DNA from: Planctomycetota bacterium
Lineage (GTDB): Bacteria; Planctomycetota; UBA1135; GCA-002686595
DNA length: 64,000 bases
NCBI GenBank assembly: GCA_016220085.1
Contig: JACRIN010000020.1
Coordinates: 20,174-84,173 of the forward strand
Direction: 5' to 3'
The notes under the pieces are model-generated. The model had not been told where the DNA came from, ran no database searches, and saw only the letters and a list, made by a program, of their open reading frames with translations. Below are positions 1 to 9,384 of the stretch, piece by piece. A program made the position numbers and the translations under genes. The stretch's first letter is position 1. The number at the start of each line of letters is the position of its first letter.

Positions 1-2583
1 GAGCTCAGGCTCGAGCGCGGTGAAGCCGCCGCGGCGCTCGCGGCGCTCGAAGGCGTCGCCGACCCGTCCGACCCGCGCGATGCGTGGCTGCTCGGCCGGG
101 CGCGCGCCGACGCCGGCCGGCGCGACGAGGCGCGGGCGACGTTCGAAATCGGTGCGCAGTCGCCGGCCGAGGGTTCGTGGGAGACGTTGCTCGCGAAGGC
201 GCGCTGCCAGCGCCGGCTCGGTTTCCTCGAACGCGCGTCGCAGACCCTGGTCGCCGCGCTGGAAACCGCCGAGGCGGTCGAGCGCTCCGAGGAGCCCGAG
301 CTCCTCGTCGAGCTCGCCGAGCTCTACTTCGAAGCCGACGGTGAAGTCGAGCACGCGCAGACGAAGCGCCGTTCGCCGGTGCCGTTGCTCGAGCGCGCGC
401 TCTCGCTCGACGCCGGCAACGAGCGCGCGCGGCTCGCGATGTTCGAGATCTATCGCTTCAACTGGGTGAGGCAGCGTCGCAACGCAGGCGAGCTCCTGAA
501 CGAGCTCCTGGTCGCCAACCCGCGTTCGATCGCCGGCCTGATCGCGGCGACGGCGTCGGACCTCGACGACGGCCAGCTCTTGAACGCGCGCAACCGGCTG
601 CGCCAGCTCGACGACCTCGCGCCCGGCCGCCGCGAGGTGAAGACGCTGCACGCGGCGCTCGCGTGGGTCGAACACGAGCGCGAACGCGCCGAGGAGTTGC
701 TCGGCGAGCTCGCCGCGCTCGATCCGCGCGAGTCCGAGCCCGAACGCGAGGTCGGTTCGCATCTGAACGAGCTCTATCGCTTCGCCGAGGCCGTGCCGTT
801 CCTGAAGCGCGCGGTCGAGCGCGATCCGACCGACCACCGCGCGTGGACGCAGTACGGTCGCGCGCTCGCGAACACCGGCGACGAGAAGGGCGGACTTGCG
901 GCGCTGGTGCAAGCCGAGGAAGCCGCCGCCGGCCGCGCGGACGCGTGGCGCAACAACACGCGCATCGTGCTGCAGAAGCTCGCTCGCGACTATCTGCACG
1001 AGCCGCGCGGCGAGCTCTCGTTCGCGTGGACTCCCGCGCCCGCGCCGGTCTTCCGCACGTACTGGATCCCGTTCTACGCGGCGGAGCGCGCCGAGCTCGC
1101 GCAGCGCTACGGCTTCACGCCGTCGCCGACGCACATCGAGGTGTTCGACACCTGGGCGGACTTCTCGGTGCGCTCGACCGGGTTCGAGGGCTTCCCCGCG
1201 CTCGGCGTGTGCTTCGGACCGGTGGTCACCGCCGTGTCGCCGACATCGGAGATGCGCGGCAACTTCTCGTGGGCGCGCACGGCGTTCCACGAGTTCACGC
1301 ACGTGATCCACCTCGGGCTCTCGCACAACCGCTGCCCGCGTTGGATCACCGAGGGGCTCGCGACGTGGGAGGAGGAGAACAAGAACCTCCACTGGTCGCG
1401 CAACATGCGCCGGGACCTGGTCGACGCGCTCGCGAACGACGACCTGATCCGCGTGCGCGACATGAATCGCGCGTTCCGGAGCTCGCGCATCCTGTTCGGC
1501 TACTACCAGAGCGGACTCGTCTGTCGGATGTGGATCGAGCGCCACGGTTTTCGAGCGCTCGTGCGGGTGCTCGAAGCGTTCGATCGCGGCGCCGACCTCG
1601 ACCGCGCGCTCGCGGACGTCTTCGCGACGACGCCCGAGGCCGTCGACCGCGAGTTCGAGGCGTACGCGCGCGAGCACGTCGAGAACCTCGCGATCGAGCC
1701 GCGCTGGAGCGACGCGACGATCGCGAAGCTGCGCATCCGTCGCAGCGGCGCGGTGCCCGAGAAAGCGACCGAGAAGCGCGCGTGGGGCGAGGATCTGTGC
1801 TCGCTCGCGTGGGGCGAATGGCAACGCGGCCGGCGCCTCGACGCCGAGCAGACGCTGCGCCGACTCGACATCGCGGGCAGCGCGTTCGCGTTGCCGCGAG
1901 CGTACTTCCTGTGCGGCGAGATCGCGTTGTCGCGCGACCTCGACGCGGAGGCGCACACGGCCTACCTGCGCGGGCTCGAGCTCGGCGGCGAGGATTTCCG
2001 GGTCCGCATGGCGCTCGGCAAGACGCTGATGCAGCAAGGCGAGAAGGCGAAGGCCGAGGAGCACTTCCTCGCCGCGGAGAAGGCGTTCCCGGGCTGCGCC
2101 GAGCGCGAGCTCGCCGCGGAGATCGCGCTGTCCGAGCTCTACGCGGAGTCCGACCGCGGCGACGAAGCGCAACGGGCGCTCGCGCGCTGGCTCGAGCGCA
2201 ACGACGACTACGCTTTCGAGCTCTCGGTCGCGCGCTGGCACGCGAAGCAAGGCCGCGCCGCGGAGGCTTGCGCGTACTTCCAGCGCGCCGCGGAGGTCGA
2301 TCCGTTCCGGCGCGAGCTCCACGTCGCGTGGGCGGAGGCGCTCGAAGCGGTCGGCGACTTCGCGGCGGCGGCGCGCGAGTGGACCGTCGCGGGCGAGGTG
2401 CCGGCCGACGTCGACGCCGACGCTCCCGAGCCGCTGGCGCCGACCGAGCACGCCCGCTTCCTCGGACGCGCGGCCGAGAACCTCGTCAAGGCCGGGCGCA
2501 AGGAAGAAGCCGCGGCGGCGGCGAAGCTCGCCCTCGAGCTCGATCCCGATTGCGAAGCCGCGCTGTCGATCCTCGGGAACTGA
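1..2583 (+). CDS. TPR-repeat protein with peptidase MA-like HEXXH domain (5' partial)
   Basis: The frame is open from the first base, so the true start lies upstream of the window; 860 residues are visible. The flanks are TPR-like helical repeats rich in Ala, Glu and Arg. In the middle is a gluzincin-type zinc protease motif, HEFTH (1288-1302), followed about 16 residues later by WITEGLATWEE, whose Glu (1351-1353) is the likely third zinc ligand. This arrangement is typical of peptidase MA-like domains, which in Planctomycetes often sit among TPR arrays. It is probably an envelope or periplasmic protease or scaffold, but the N-terminus that would show a signal peptide is missing. Substrate unknown. 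The TPR and HEXXH assignment is firm; the physiological role is not known. Confidence 0.85.
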   Translation, partial: ELRLERGEAAAALAALEGVADPSDPRDAWLLGRARADAGRRDEARATFEIGAQSPAEGSWETLLAKARCQRRLGFLERASQTLVAALETAEAVERSEEPELLVELAELYFEADGEVEHAQTKRRSPVPLLERALSLDAGNERARLAMFEIYRFNWVRQRRNAGELLNELLVANPRSIAGLIAATASDLDDGQLLNARNRLRQLDDLAPGRREVKTLHAALAWVEHERERAEELLGELAALDPRESEPEREVGSHLNELYRFAEAVPFLKRAVERDPTDHRAWTQYGRALANTGDEKGGLAALVQAEEAAAGRADAWRNNTRIVLQKLARDYLHEPRGELSFAWTPAPAPVFRTYWIPFYAAERAELAQRYGFTPSPTHIEVFDTWADFSVRSTGFEGFPALGVCFGPVVTAVSPTSEMRGNFSWARTAFHEFTHVIHLGLSHNRCPRWITEGLATWEEENKNLHWSRNMRRDLVDALANDDLIRVRDMNRAFRSSRILFGYYQSGLVCRMWIERHGFRALVRVLEAFDRGADLDRALADVFATTPEAVDREFEAYAREHVENLAIEPRWSDATIAKLRIRRSGAVPEKATEKRAWGEDLCSLAWGEWQRGRRLDAEQTLRRLDIAGSAFALPRAYFLCGEIALSRDLDAEAHTAYLRGLELGGEDFRVRMALGKTLMQQGEKAKAEEHFLAAEKAFPGCAERELAAEIALSELYAESDRGDEAQRALARWLERNDDYAFELSVARWHAKQGRAAEACAYFQRAAEVDPFRRELHVAWAEALEAVGDFAAAAREWTVAGEVPADVDADAPEPLAPTEHARFLGRAAENLVKAGRKEEAAAAAKLALELDPDCEAALSILGN

Positions 2584-2620
2584 ACGCGCCGTCGCGCTAG
2601 CATGCGACGTCTTGAAGCCG

Positions 2621-3226
2621 ATGTTCGTGGTCTTGGACGGGGTCGACGGGTGCGGCAAGTCGACGCAGGCGAAGCGCCTCGTCGCGCGCTTGGAGCGCGA
2701 GTTCGGCGCGCGGCCGCTGCACGTGCGCGAGCCCGGCACCACCGAGGTCGGTGAACGCGTCCGGACGATCCTGCTCGATCGCGAGCTCGTGCTCGCGCCG
2801 CGCACCGAGGCGCTGCTCTTCTGCGCCGCGCGCTCGCAGATGCTCGACGAAGTCGTCGCGCCGGCGCTGCGCGAGGGGAAGAGCGTCGTGTGCGAGCGCT
2901 TCCACGCCGCCACGTTCGCGTACCAAGCGGTCGCGGGCGGGCTCGACGAAACGCAGGTGCTCGCGTTGCTGTCGACGTGGGCCGGCGAGCCTCGGCCCGA
3001 TCTCGAATTGATCCTCGACCTGCCGCCGGAGCGCGCCGCGCTGCGCCGCCAGGGTGCGAGCGATCGGATCGAGGCCAAGGGCCTCGAATTCCAACGCCGC
3101 GTCGCCGCGGGCATGCTGCGCTACGCGGCGTTGGTCGACCGCGCGCGCCGGATCGACGCGGACGGGGACGAAGCGGTCGTCGAAGAGCGGATCTTCGCGG
3201 AGGTGCGCGGTGGCGTCGCCCGTTGA
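2621..3226 (+). CDS. tmk: thymidylate kinase
   Basis: This 201-residue protein phosphorylates dTMP to dTDP for DNA synthesis in the cytoplasm. The P-loop GVDGCGKST occupies residues 7-15, as in other Tmk proteins. The usual DRY/DRF motif of the dTMP site appears as ERF (C-E-R-F-H-A-A-T-F-A-Y-Q), a conservative Asp-to-Glu change. A Gly/Arg-rich LID segment (RRQGASDR) follows. I chose ATG 2621 because it gives the normal short lead to the P-loop; an in-frame TTG at 2612 would add three residues. It overlaps holB by 17 bases, the common tmk-holB pairing. Confidence 0.93.
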   Translation: MFVVLDGVDGCGKSTQAKRLVARLEREFGARPLHVREPGTTEVGERVRTILLDRELVLAPRTEALLFCAARSQMLDEVVAPALREGKSVVCERFHAATFAYQAVAGGLDETQVLALLSTWAGEPRPDLELILDLPPERAALRRQGASDRIEAKGLEFQRRVAAGMLRYAALVDRARRIDADGDEAVVEERIFAEVRGGVAR

Positions 3227-4298
3227 CCGAGGGGAGCGCGGGGAACGCGCCGAGCGCGCGGACGAACGCTTGGTCGAGCCGCTCGGCCACACGCGACGCA
3301 TGCGTGAACTCGTGCGCTCCGCCGCGCGCGAGCGTCTGCCGCACGCGTTGCTCTTCACCGGCGCGAGCGGCATCGGCAAGTACCTCTCGGCGCGCTGGCT
3401 CGCGTGTGCCTTGCTTTGCACCACCGCCGACGTCGAAGCGCGGCCGTGCGGCGCGTGTCCGGGCTGTCGCCAGTTCGTCACCGCGAACCACCTCGACGTC
3501 TACGCGATCGACGAGGAGGGCGAACGCATCCCGCTCCGGAAGATCGCGTATCGCCCCGGCCACGACGAGGCCGAGTCGATCGAGGCCGAGCGCTTCCTCG
3601 GCACGCGCGCGGCCGCCGGGGGGTGGCGCGTCGTGCTCGTCCGCGACGCCGAGCGCATGACCGACGAAGCGCAGAACGCGATGCTCAAGATGCTGGAGGA
3701 GCCCGGGCGCAAAGCGCTCTGGCTGCTGACGACGTCGCGGCCGCAAGCGCTGCTCTCGACGGTGCGCAGTCGCTGCATCGCGGTGCCGTTCGACGCGCTG
3801 TCGGCGGAGGACTGCGCGGCGGTGCTCGCGCGGCACGGCTACTCGCCCGCGGACGCCAACGCGCTCGCGGTGTGGGGGCACGGCTCGCCCGGGCGTTCGC
3901 TCGCGCTCGCCGAACGTTCGGCGGGGGCGTTGCGTGCGCTGCTCGGCGGTGTGTTCGTCGGTTCGGCGGCGCCGCTCGACGCGGCGCGGGCGCTGATGCA
4001 GGTCGAGGGCGAGTTCTCGGGCTCGACGCCGCTCCAGCAGGCGCGTGATCGCGCGCGCACCGTGCTCGAACTCGCGCTCGAGATCGCCGGCGACGCCCTG
4101 CGGTTCGCTTCCGGCGTGCCGCTCGAGCGCCTGGTGCACGTCGACCTGCTCGCCGGCCTGCCGAACGACTTCCTGGCCGCCCAAACACCCCGCCTCGCGC
4201 GGAAGCTCGAGGGGTTGCTTGAGGCCCGCGCGGACATCGACAAGAATCTCGACCCTCAGAGCGTGCTCGACCGCGCTTGCCTGACGCTCGCGCCGTGA
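3210..4298 (+). CDS. holB: DNA polymerase III delta' subunit (clamp loader)
   Basis: This 362-residue clamp-loader ATPase-fold protein belongs to the DnaX complex that loads the sliding clamp. A Walker A-like GASGIGK is at residues 51-57, but it is followed by Tyr rather than Ser/Thr, so ATP binding is doubtful, as for many delta' subunits. Four cysteines (C70, C80, C83, C86; pattern C-x9-C-x2-C-x2-C) form the zinc module. NAMLKMLEEP and the SRC motif (VRSRC) are typical of the family. The GTG start at 3210 overlaps the end of tmk and avoids a long unsupported N-terminal extension. The next gene begins 8 bases after the stop, so the four genes 2621-5912 are probably one operon. Confidence 0.92.
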   Translation: MASPVDRGERGERAERADERLVEPLGHTRRMRELVRSAARERLPHALLFTGASGIGKYLSARWLACALLCTTADVEARPCGACPGCRQFVTANHLDVYAIDEEGERIPLRKIAYRPGHDEAESIEAERFLGTRAAAGGWRVVLVRDAERMTDEAQNAMLKMLEEPGRKALWLLTTSRPQALLSTVRSRCIAVPFDALSAEDCAAVLARHGYSPADANALAVWGHGSPGRSLALAERSAGALRALLGGVFVGSAAPLDAARALMQVEGEFSGSTPLQQARDRARTVLELALEIAGDALRFASGVPLERLVHVDLLAGLPNDFLAAQTPRLARKLEGLLEARADIDKNLDPQSVLDRACLTLAP

Positions 4299-4305
4299 TC
4301 ACCGA

Positions 4306-4731
4306 ATGATGAACGAATCCCAGCGGAAGCTCGCGTTGCGCGACGGACGCTACTCGCCGGAGGCGTTCCGCTTCCTGGGGGAGGCGCTCGAGCACGCCGT
4401 GCGGCTCGCCGGCAAGGAAGGCGCCGAAGGCGTCTCCAAGCACGTGACCGGCCGCGAAGTGCTCGCCGGGCTGCGCGCGTACGCGCTCGAGGTCTTCGGC
4501 CCGCTCGCCGCGCAGGTTTGGCGCTCGTGGGGCGTGCGCGACACGATGGATTGGGGCCGGATCGTCTTCCTGATGGTCGACGCCGGGCTCCTGAAGCGCC
4601 AGGACACCGACACGATCGACGACTTCGCCGACGGCTTCGATTTCGACGACGCGTTCGTCGCCAACTACTCGCCGTCGCTGCCGCCGACGATCGACGCGGG
4701 GCTCGGCGGCACGGGCGGAGCGGGGAGCTAG
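4306..4731 (+). CDS. conserved Minf_1886-type protein of Planctomycetes/Verrucomicrobia
   Basis: This 141-residue soluble protein of unknown function matches, from memory, the Minf_1886 family (TIGR04138), which is largely confined to Verrucomicrobia and Planctomycetes. Visible family landmarks are a Y-S-P-E-A-F-R-F start, HVTGREVLAGLRAYAL in the middle, FGPLAAQVWRSWGVR, and an acidic end (DDFADGFDFDDAF). A short Gly-rich tail follows. There are two possible starts, ATG 4306 and ATG 4309. It sits between holB and a membrane transporter with very short gaps, so it is co-transcribed with replication genes, but no function can be deduced. Its main value is taxonomic. Confidence 0.85.
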   Translation: MMNESQRKLALRDGRYSPEAFRFLGEALEHAVRLAGKEGAEGVSKHVTGREVLAGLRAYALEVFGPLAAQVWRSWGVRDTMDWGRIVFLMVDAGLLKRQDTDTIDDFADGFDFDDAFVANYSPSLPPTIDAGLGGTGGAGS

Positions 4732-4733
4732 CG

Positions 4734-5912
4734 ATGCTCGAACGCCTCTCGCCCGCTCGGCGCAACCTGGCACTGCTGGTCGTCGGGCTGCTGGTGATCT
4801 GGTTCTCGTGGACCGTCCGCACGGTGCTGAACCCGGTGATCCTCGGGTACCTGCTCGCCTACGTGCTGCACCCGTTGGTCGAGACGCTCGAACGGCGCGG
4901 CTGGTCGCGGCGCACCGCGGTGAACCTGATCTTCATGACGTTCGCGCTGCTGATGGCGCTGACCGCGCTCAGCCTCTTCTGGCAGGGCAAGGCGCTCTTC
5001 GAGCAGATCTCGAGCATGTTCTCGCCGACCGACGACGCGAACGTGCCCGCGCTGCAGGCGCGGCTCGACATCGCGCTCGCGGATCTCCAGCAGCAGCTCC
5101 TGAAGTGGGGCGTGCTGCAAGCCGGCACCGAGACCAAGCCGCTCGAGCCGTGGAGCCTGCACGCGGTCTTCGACGCGCTACGCAACTGGTGGCGCTCCGA
5201 GATGGGCACCGAGGCGAGCGCGCGCGCCGGCGCCGCCGCCGCGGAGGGGCTCTTCGGCGCCGTGAAGCGCGTCTCCGGCTCGGTGATGTCGGTGGTGTCG
5301 CTCGTCTTCCTGCTGCCGATCTACACGTACTTCCTCTTGTTCGAGCTCGAGCGCATCCACGCGTTCGTGCGCCGCTACCTGCCGCGCCGCGAACGCGAGC
5401 GCATCGCGCGCATCGGCGAGCAGATCGGCGAAGTGCTCGCGAGCTTCTTCCGCGGCCGGCTCTTCGTCTGCCTCTTGAAGGGGCTGTTCCTGACGGTCGC
5501 GCTCTTCCTCTGCGGCGTGCCGTACGCGGTGTTGCTCGGGTTCCTCGGCGGGATGCTCGCGCTGGTTCCGGTGGTCGGGCCGGTGGTCGCGTTCCTGCTC
5601 GCGTTCCTGGTCGCGATGCTCGAGTTCGACTCGGTGATGCAGGCGCTGATGTGGGTCGGCGGCGTGTACGGCGTCGCGGAAGTGATCGAAGGCTACGTGC
5701 TGATCCCGAAGATCCTCGGCGACAGCCTCGGACTCCACCCGGTGGTGGTCATTCTCGCGCTGACGATCGGTGGAGCGGCGCTCGGGCTGTTCGGCTTGCT
5801 GGTCGCGCTGCCGGCGACCGCGACGGTGATCATCCTCGTGCGCGAGCTGATCCTGCCGGCGCTGCGCGTGCTCGCTGAGGAGAACTCGACCGCGCCGCCG
5901 AAGACCGGCTGA
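4734..5912 (+). CDS. AI-2E family transporter (PerM/YhhT-like)
   Basis: This 392-residue integral membrane protein belongs to the AI-2E transporter family. Hydrophobic helices lie near residues 8-40 and 60-80, followed by a soluble stretch (about 90-170), then a dense C-terminal block of about five helices containing the family-like segments LLGFLGGMLALVPVVGP and GYVLIPKILGDSLGLHP. Members export autoinducer-2 or small solutes or act in osmotolerance, so the substrate cannot be assigned. ATG 4734 follows a GGGGAG ribosome-binding site and lies 2 bases after the previous stop. It is the last gene of the tmk operon and faces the S41 protease gene convergently. Confidence 0.88.
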   Translation: MLERLSPARRNLALLVVGLLVIWFSWTVRTVLNPVILGYLLAYVLHPLVETLERRGWSRRTAVNLIFMTFALLMALTALSLFWQGKALFEQISSMFSPTDDANVPALQARLDIALADLQQQLLKWGVLQAGTETKPLEPWSLHAVFDALRNWWRSEMGTEASARAGAAAAEGLFGAVKRVSGSVMSVVSLVFLLPIYTYFLLFELERIHAFVRRYLPRRERERIARIGEQIGEVLASFFRGRLFVCLLKGLFLTVALFLCGVPYAVLLGFLGGMLALVPVVGPVVAFLLAFLVAMLEFDSVMQALMWVGGVYGVAEVIEGYVLIPKILGDSLGLHPVVVILALTIGGAALGLFGLLVALPATATVIILVRELILPALRVLAEENSTAPPKTG

Positions 5913-6001
5913 CGCGACGCGCGGCTCACGCGGAGCACGTCACGTCTCGCGTCCGCGCCCGCCCGCGCCCCCGAGCATCGGCGCGCCGCATCCAAGCGCG
6001 A

Positions 6002-6031
6002 GGGCTCGCCGCCCGTCGAGGCAGCGAGCCC
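6002..6031. terminator. hairpin between convergent genes, candidate bidirectional terminator
   Basis: An 8-bp perfect inverted repeat (GGGCTCGC / GCGAGCCC) with a 14-nt loop lies in the 135-bp gap between the convergent transporter (ends 5912) and S41 protease (ends 6048). There is no U-tract on either side, so the termination role is inferred from position only. Confidence 0.4.
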
Positions 6032-6047
6032 AGCGCGACCGCCTCGC

Positions 6048-8537
6048 TCAGTGTCCGTCGAGGTTGTCCTCGAGCAGCTTCGAGAGGCTGTCGAGCGCCG
6101 CGGCGGAGAGCTTGCCGTCGCCCTTCTTCGCCTCGGAGAGCTCCTTCAACGCGTCGCGCAGCGCGACCTTCTCGTCGCCGCGCAATTGGACGCGCGCGAC
6201 GCTCTCGACCGGGATGTTCGACTGGTACTCGGCGAAGTCCGTCGGCTTCTTGGCCTGGGCCTTCAGCGCGACGCGGATCGCTTCCTGGAGCTGCTCGTCC
6301 TCGACGAAATCGCCCTGCGGGAACTCCTTGCCGCGCTGATCCTGCACGCGGCGGCGGAGCTCGGCGCGCACGAGCGCGCGCACGTCGTCCGCGGGCAACG
6401 GCGTGTTGAGCCCCTGCACGAACGCGTCGAAGTTCGGGTACTTCGACACGTCGCGGTGATCGTTGTCCGCGAGCTCTTGCATCAGCGGCTTCTTCGACAG
6501 CTCGCCCCCGGCCGGGAAGTTCGCGTCGACGTAGTCTCGCACGGCATTGGTGCGGCGGATCTTGAGCATCTCCTCGATGCGCCACGTGTCGATGCGCCGG
6601 AGATCGACGTCGAGTTCCGGTCGCACGCCTCCGTCGCTCAGGATGTTGCCTTCCTTGTCGAGCTCGCGGTGGATCGAGCGACCGGACGGCAGCAGGTAGC
6701 GCGCGATCGTCAGCTTGACGCGCGGCGCGAAATCGAACTCGCCGTTGCCGTTCGCGTCCTTGGTCAGCTTCTCCCAGTTGTCGTGGCGATTGTTGGCGTT
6801 CTCGTCCTCGTACTCGTCGTCCTCCAGGCCCGGCACGCGGATCAGGTTCTGCACCGAGCCCTTGCCGAAGCTGCGCTTGCCGATGATCACGCCGCGCTTG
6901 TGATCCTGCAGCGCGCCCGAGACGATCTCCGCTGCCGACGCGGTGAAGCGGTTGACGAGCACGCTGACCGGCATCTCGATCGGCACTACGGGTTCGCCGG
7001 TGCTCTTGAACTGCTCCTTGCCCTCGATGCGGTTCTCCGTCGACACCACCGGCGTGTCCTTCGGCAGGAAGAGACCCGCGACTCCGACCGCTTCGTCGAG
7101 CAGGCCGCCGCTGTTGTTGCGCAGGTCGAGCACGATCGACTTCGCGCCCTGGGCGAGCAGGTCCTTCAGCGCCTTGCGTACCTCGGTGGTCGCGACGCGG
7201 CTGAAATCGTTGAGCACGACCATCCCGATCGCTCCGGGCAGCATCTGCGACTGCACCGCCGGGATCGTGATCGACTCGCGCGTGATCTCGACCGCCATGT
7301 CCTCGCTCGGACGGTCGATCAGCGCGCGGTCCATGCCGCGGCGCCAGATGTACAGCTTGACCTTGGTGCCCGGACGGCCCTTCAGGCGCTTGATCACCTC
7401 GTCGACCGGCTCGCGCAGCGTCGGCCACTCCTCGATCCGCACGATCTTGTCGTCGCTCGACAGGCCGGCGCGGTACGCGGGACCGGAGTAGATCGGGTGC
7501 GTGATCGTGAACAGGCCGTCGTCCGGATCGTCGCCGACGTACGCGCCGATGCCGCCGTAGCCCGCTTCGAGGTCCTGCTCGAAGCGCGCGTATTCCTTGC
7601 CGCTGAAGTACGTCGAGTGCTCGTCCATCGCCTGGAGCATCCCGTTGAGCGCGGCGGAGAGCAGGTCCTCGCGTTTCGCGTGGTCTCCTTCGATGTGCCA
7701 GCTCTGGATCATGCTCATCACGGTGCGGAACTGCGCCTGCTCCGGCGTCTCCTTGCCGCGCTTCGAGGCGTCGTCGCTGGTGCCGCGCTGGCGCAGGAGC
7801 CCCTCGGTCTGCTCGCGGACGCGCTCGGTCTCGAGGTACGCCTCCGCGAGCCGGCCGCGTTCGCCGGGCAGGCCGGAGAGCTTCTTCAGCTCGTCGTAGA
7901 GCACGCCGGTGATCTCCGCGTTCGAGCGGGCGAGCGCGAGCGCGCCCAGCGCCCGCAGGTTCGCGTCGTTCGACGTCAGGAACTCGGTCATGCGCGCGCG
8001 CGCTTGCCGCCGCGCGTCGCCGCCGCCGAGTTGGTACCACGCGTGGGCGGCCGCCAGGTTCACCTCGGGGTCGAGTTCGCCCTTCTCGGCGGCGAGCTGC
8101 AGTCGGTCGACGAGCTCGCCGCGCTCCTCGCCGGAAAGCGTGCGGAATTCGGCGTCGGCGAGCAGGTTCGCCGCGGCGATCGCGACGTCCTTGCTCGGAT
8201 CCGAGAGCAACGGAACCAACGAGCCGACGAGCTTCGACGCGTCCGGATTCTCGCAGGCGAGGCGCAGCGCGACCAAGAAGAGCGCAGCGTTGGGCTCGAG
8301 CTCTTCCGCGCGCAAGAAACCGTCGACCGCCGCGCCGAGGTCCTTCGACGGCACGACCGACGTCACGGTCTCGACGCGCAGCCAGATGTCCTCGACCTTC
8401 CAATCGTTGCAGGCGCGCAGGTCCTGCTCGATCACGGCGCGCGCGTCGATGCTGGAGCCGTCTTTGGTCCCTTGCTGGGCGAACGCGATCGGCGCGGAGA
8501 GGACCAGCGCCAGGCTGAGGCTGCGGAGTTGGATCAT
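6048..8537 (-). CDS. secreted S41 family C-terminal processing protease with PDZ domain
   Basis: The 829-residue protein starts at ATG 8537 with a signal peptide (hydrophobic core about residues 7-20, then AFAQQG). A helical repeat region covers roughly residues 40-270. A PDZ domain lies near 320-410 (GIGAYVGDDP..., SGPAYRAGLSSDDKIVRIE). The S41 catalytic core follows, with Ser534 in T-A-S-A-A-E and Lys559 in S-F-G-K-G-S-V-Q. The 25-residue spacing equals that of the classical CtpA Ser/Lys dyad. LRNNSGG is also conserved. It should cleave C-terminal tails of envelope proteins. At about 830 residues it is roughly twice the length of a typical CtpA because of the long N-terminal region. An upstream in-frame TTG (8549) would add four residues and is less likely. 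It is divergent from moaC. Confidence 0.93.
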   Translation of the reverse strand: MIQLRSLSLALVLSAPIAFAQQGTKDGSSIDARAVIEQDLRACNDWKVEDIWLRVETVTSVVPSKDLGAAVDGFLRAEELEPNAALFLVALRLACENPDASKLVGSLVPLLSDPSKDVAIAAANLLADAEFRTLSGEERGELVDRLQLAAEKGELDPEVNLAAAHAWYQLGGGDARRQARARMTEFLTSNDANLRALGALALARSNAEITGVLYDELKKLSGLPGERGRLAEAYLETERVREQTEGLLRQRGTSDDASKRGKETPEQAQFRTVMSMIQSWHIEGDHAKREDLLSAALNGMLQAMDEHSTYFSGKEYARFEQDLEAGYGGIGAYVGDDPDDGLFTITHPIYSGPAYRAGLSSDDKIVRIEEWPTLREPVDEVIKRLKGRPGTKVKLYIWRRGMDRALIDRPSEDMAVEITRESITIPAVQSQMLPGAIGMVVLNDFSRVATTEVRKALKDLLAQGAKSIVLDLRNNSGGLLDEAVGVAGLFLPKDTPVVSTENRIEGKEQFKSTGEPVVPIEMPVSVLVNRFTASAAEIVSGALQDHKRGVIIGKRSFGKGSVQNLIRVPGLEDDEYEDENANNRHDNWEKLTKDANGNGEFDFAPRVKLTIARYLLPSGRSIHRELDKEGNILSDGGVRPELDVDLRRIDTWRIEEMLKIRRTNAVRDYVDANFPAGGELSKKPLMQELADNDHRDVSKYPNFDAFVQGLNTPLPADDVRALVRAELRRRVQDQRGKEFPQGDFVEDEQLQEAIRVALKAQAKKPTDFAEYQSNIPVESVARVQLRGDEKVALRDALKELSEAKKGDGKLSAAALDSLSKLLEDNLDGH

Positions 8538-8622
8538 AGGTGTACGCAAGGTGGAATCGGCGTCACGAGCGGCCTGTATCGGCGGCCGACGGCGTCGCGT
8601 GGGAGGGTGCGAAGGCGTAATC

Positions 8623-8628
8623 TAGGCT
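8623..8628 (+). promoter_or_regulatory. candidate -10 hexamer (TAGGCT) upstream of moaC
   Basis: TAGGCT stands in a small A/T-richer patch of an otherwise very GC-rich divergent gap, about 55 bases before the moaC ATG. A clear -35 element is not visible. The same or a similar hexamer recurs before cmk (52337), rmlA (16146, TAGACT) and accB (9385, TATGCT). Confidence 0.25.
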
Positions 8629-8683
8629 CCTCACCCGCGCGCGTTCTCCAAGGAACGAAAAACTTGCTTCGGCGCGCGGCACC

Positions 8684-9217
8684 ATGGCTCGAACCCCCGA
8701 TCGGAAGCGCGCGCTCTCGCACGTCGAGCGCTCGAAGCACGGCGACGGCGCGAACACGCGTTCGCGGATGGTCGACGTCGGAGGCAAATCCCCGACCGAG
8801 CGCAAGGCGACGGCGAGGGCGAGCGTACGGTTCCCGTCGCCGGTGGTGAGCGCTCTGTTCGCGGGCCGCGGACCGAAAGGCGCGATCACCGAGATCGCCC
8901 GCGCCGCGGGGCTGCTCGCGGCGAAGCGCACCGCGGAGTTGATCCCGATGTGCCATCCGCTCGCGCTCTCGCACCTCGAGATCCTCTTCCGGCCCCGCGG
9001 AGAGCGACGGATCGAGGTGACGTGCACGGCCGCCTGCGTCGGCCCGACCGGCGTCGAGATGGAGGCGATGGTGGGGGCGTCGGTCGCAGCCTTGACGATC
9101 TACGACATGACCAAGGCGCTCGACCACGGCATCGCGATCGAGGAGGTCGAGCTCCTGGAGAAGCGCGGCGGCAAGTCCGGCGTGTGGCGGCGACGCGCGC
9201 GACGGCGAGCGCCTTGA
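8684..9217 (+). CDS. moaC: cyclic pyranopterin monophosphate synthase
   Basis: MoaC converts the GTP-derived 3',8-cyclo intermediate made by MoaA to cyclic pyranopterin monophosphate in molybdenum cofactor synthesis. The 177-residue protein has the family motifs MVDVGGKSPTERKATA near residue 30, IPMCHPLALSH with the active-site His near residue 91, GVEMEAM, and IYDMTKALDHG with the catalytic Asp and Lys. LLEKRGGKSG marks the normal end, followed by a basic tail. The N-terminus is about 25 residues longer than in E. coli. No other moa or moe gene is in this window, so it stands alone. ATG 8684 is the only well-placed start. Confidence 0.95.
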   Translation: MARTPDRKRALSHVERSKHGDGANTRSRMVDVGGKSPTERKATARASVRFPSPVVSALFAGRGPKGAITEIARAAGLLAAKRTAELIPMCHPLALSHLEILFRPRGERRIEVTCTAACVGPTGVEMEAMVGASVAALTIYDMTKALDHGIAIEEVELLEKRGGKSGVWRRRARRRAP

Positions 9218-9233
9218 GCGCGGCGGCCGCGGC

Positions 9234-9281
9234 GCCCGACGCAAAGCCTGACGCAAGGCCCGACGCAGCGTGCGACGCAAA
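9234..9281. repeat. four tandem copies of a degenerate 12-bp repeat
   Basis: Units at 9234-9245, 9246-9257, 9258-9269 and 9270-9281 share a GNCYGACGCAAR-type core. They lie in the 250-bp gap between moaC and accB. If translated they would read as a D-A-K/R-P-type repeat, but no plausible start precedes them in that frame. They may be a leader element or slippage product; function unknown. Confidence 0.6.
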
Positions 9282-9384
9282 GGCGAAGCACGAGGGTACC
9301 GAGCGAGGGGGCCGCACCGGAGGACCGCGCGACCTGACGGCGGGCGGCGGCCGCAAGGGGGGCGAAAGGGCTTCGGTCGATCGC

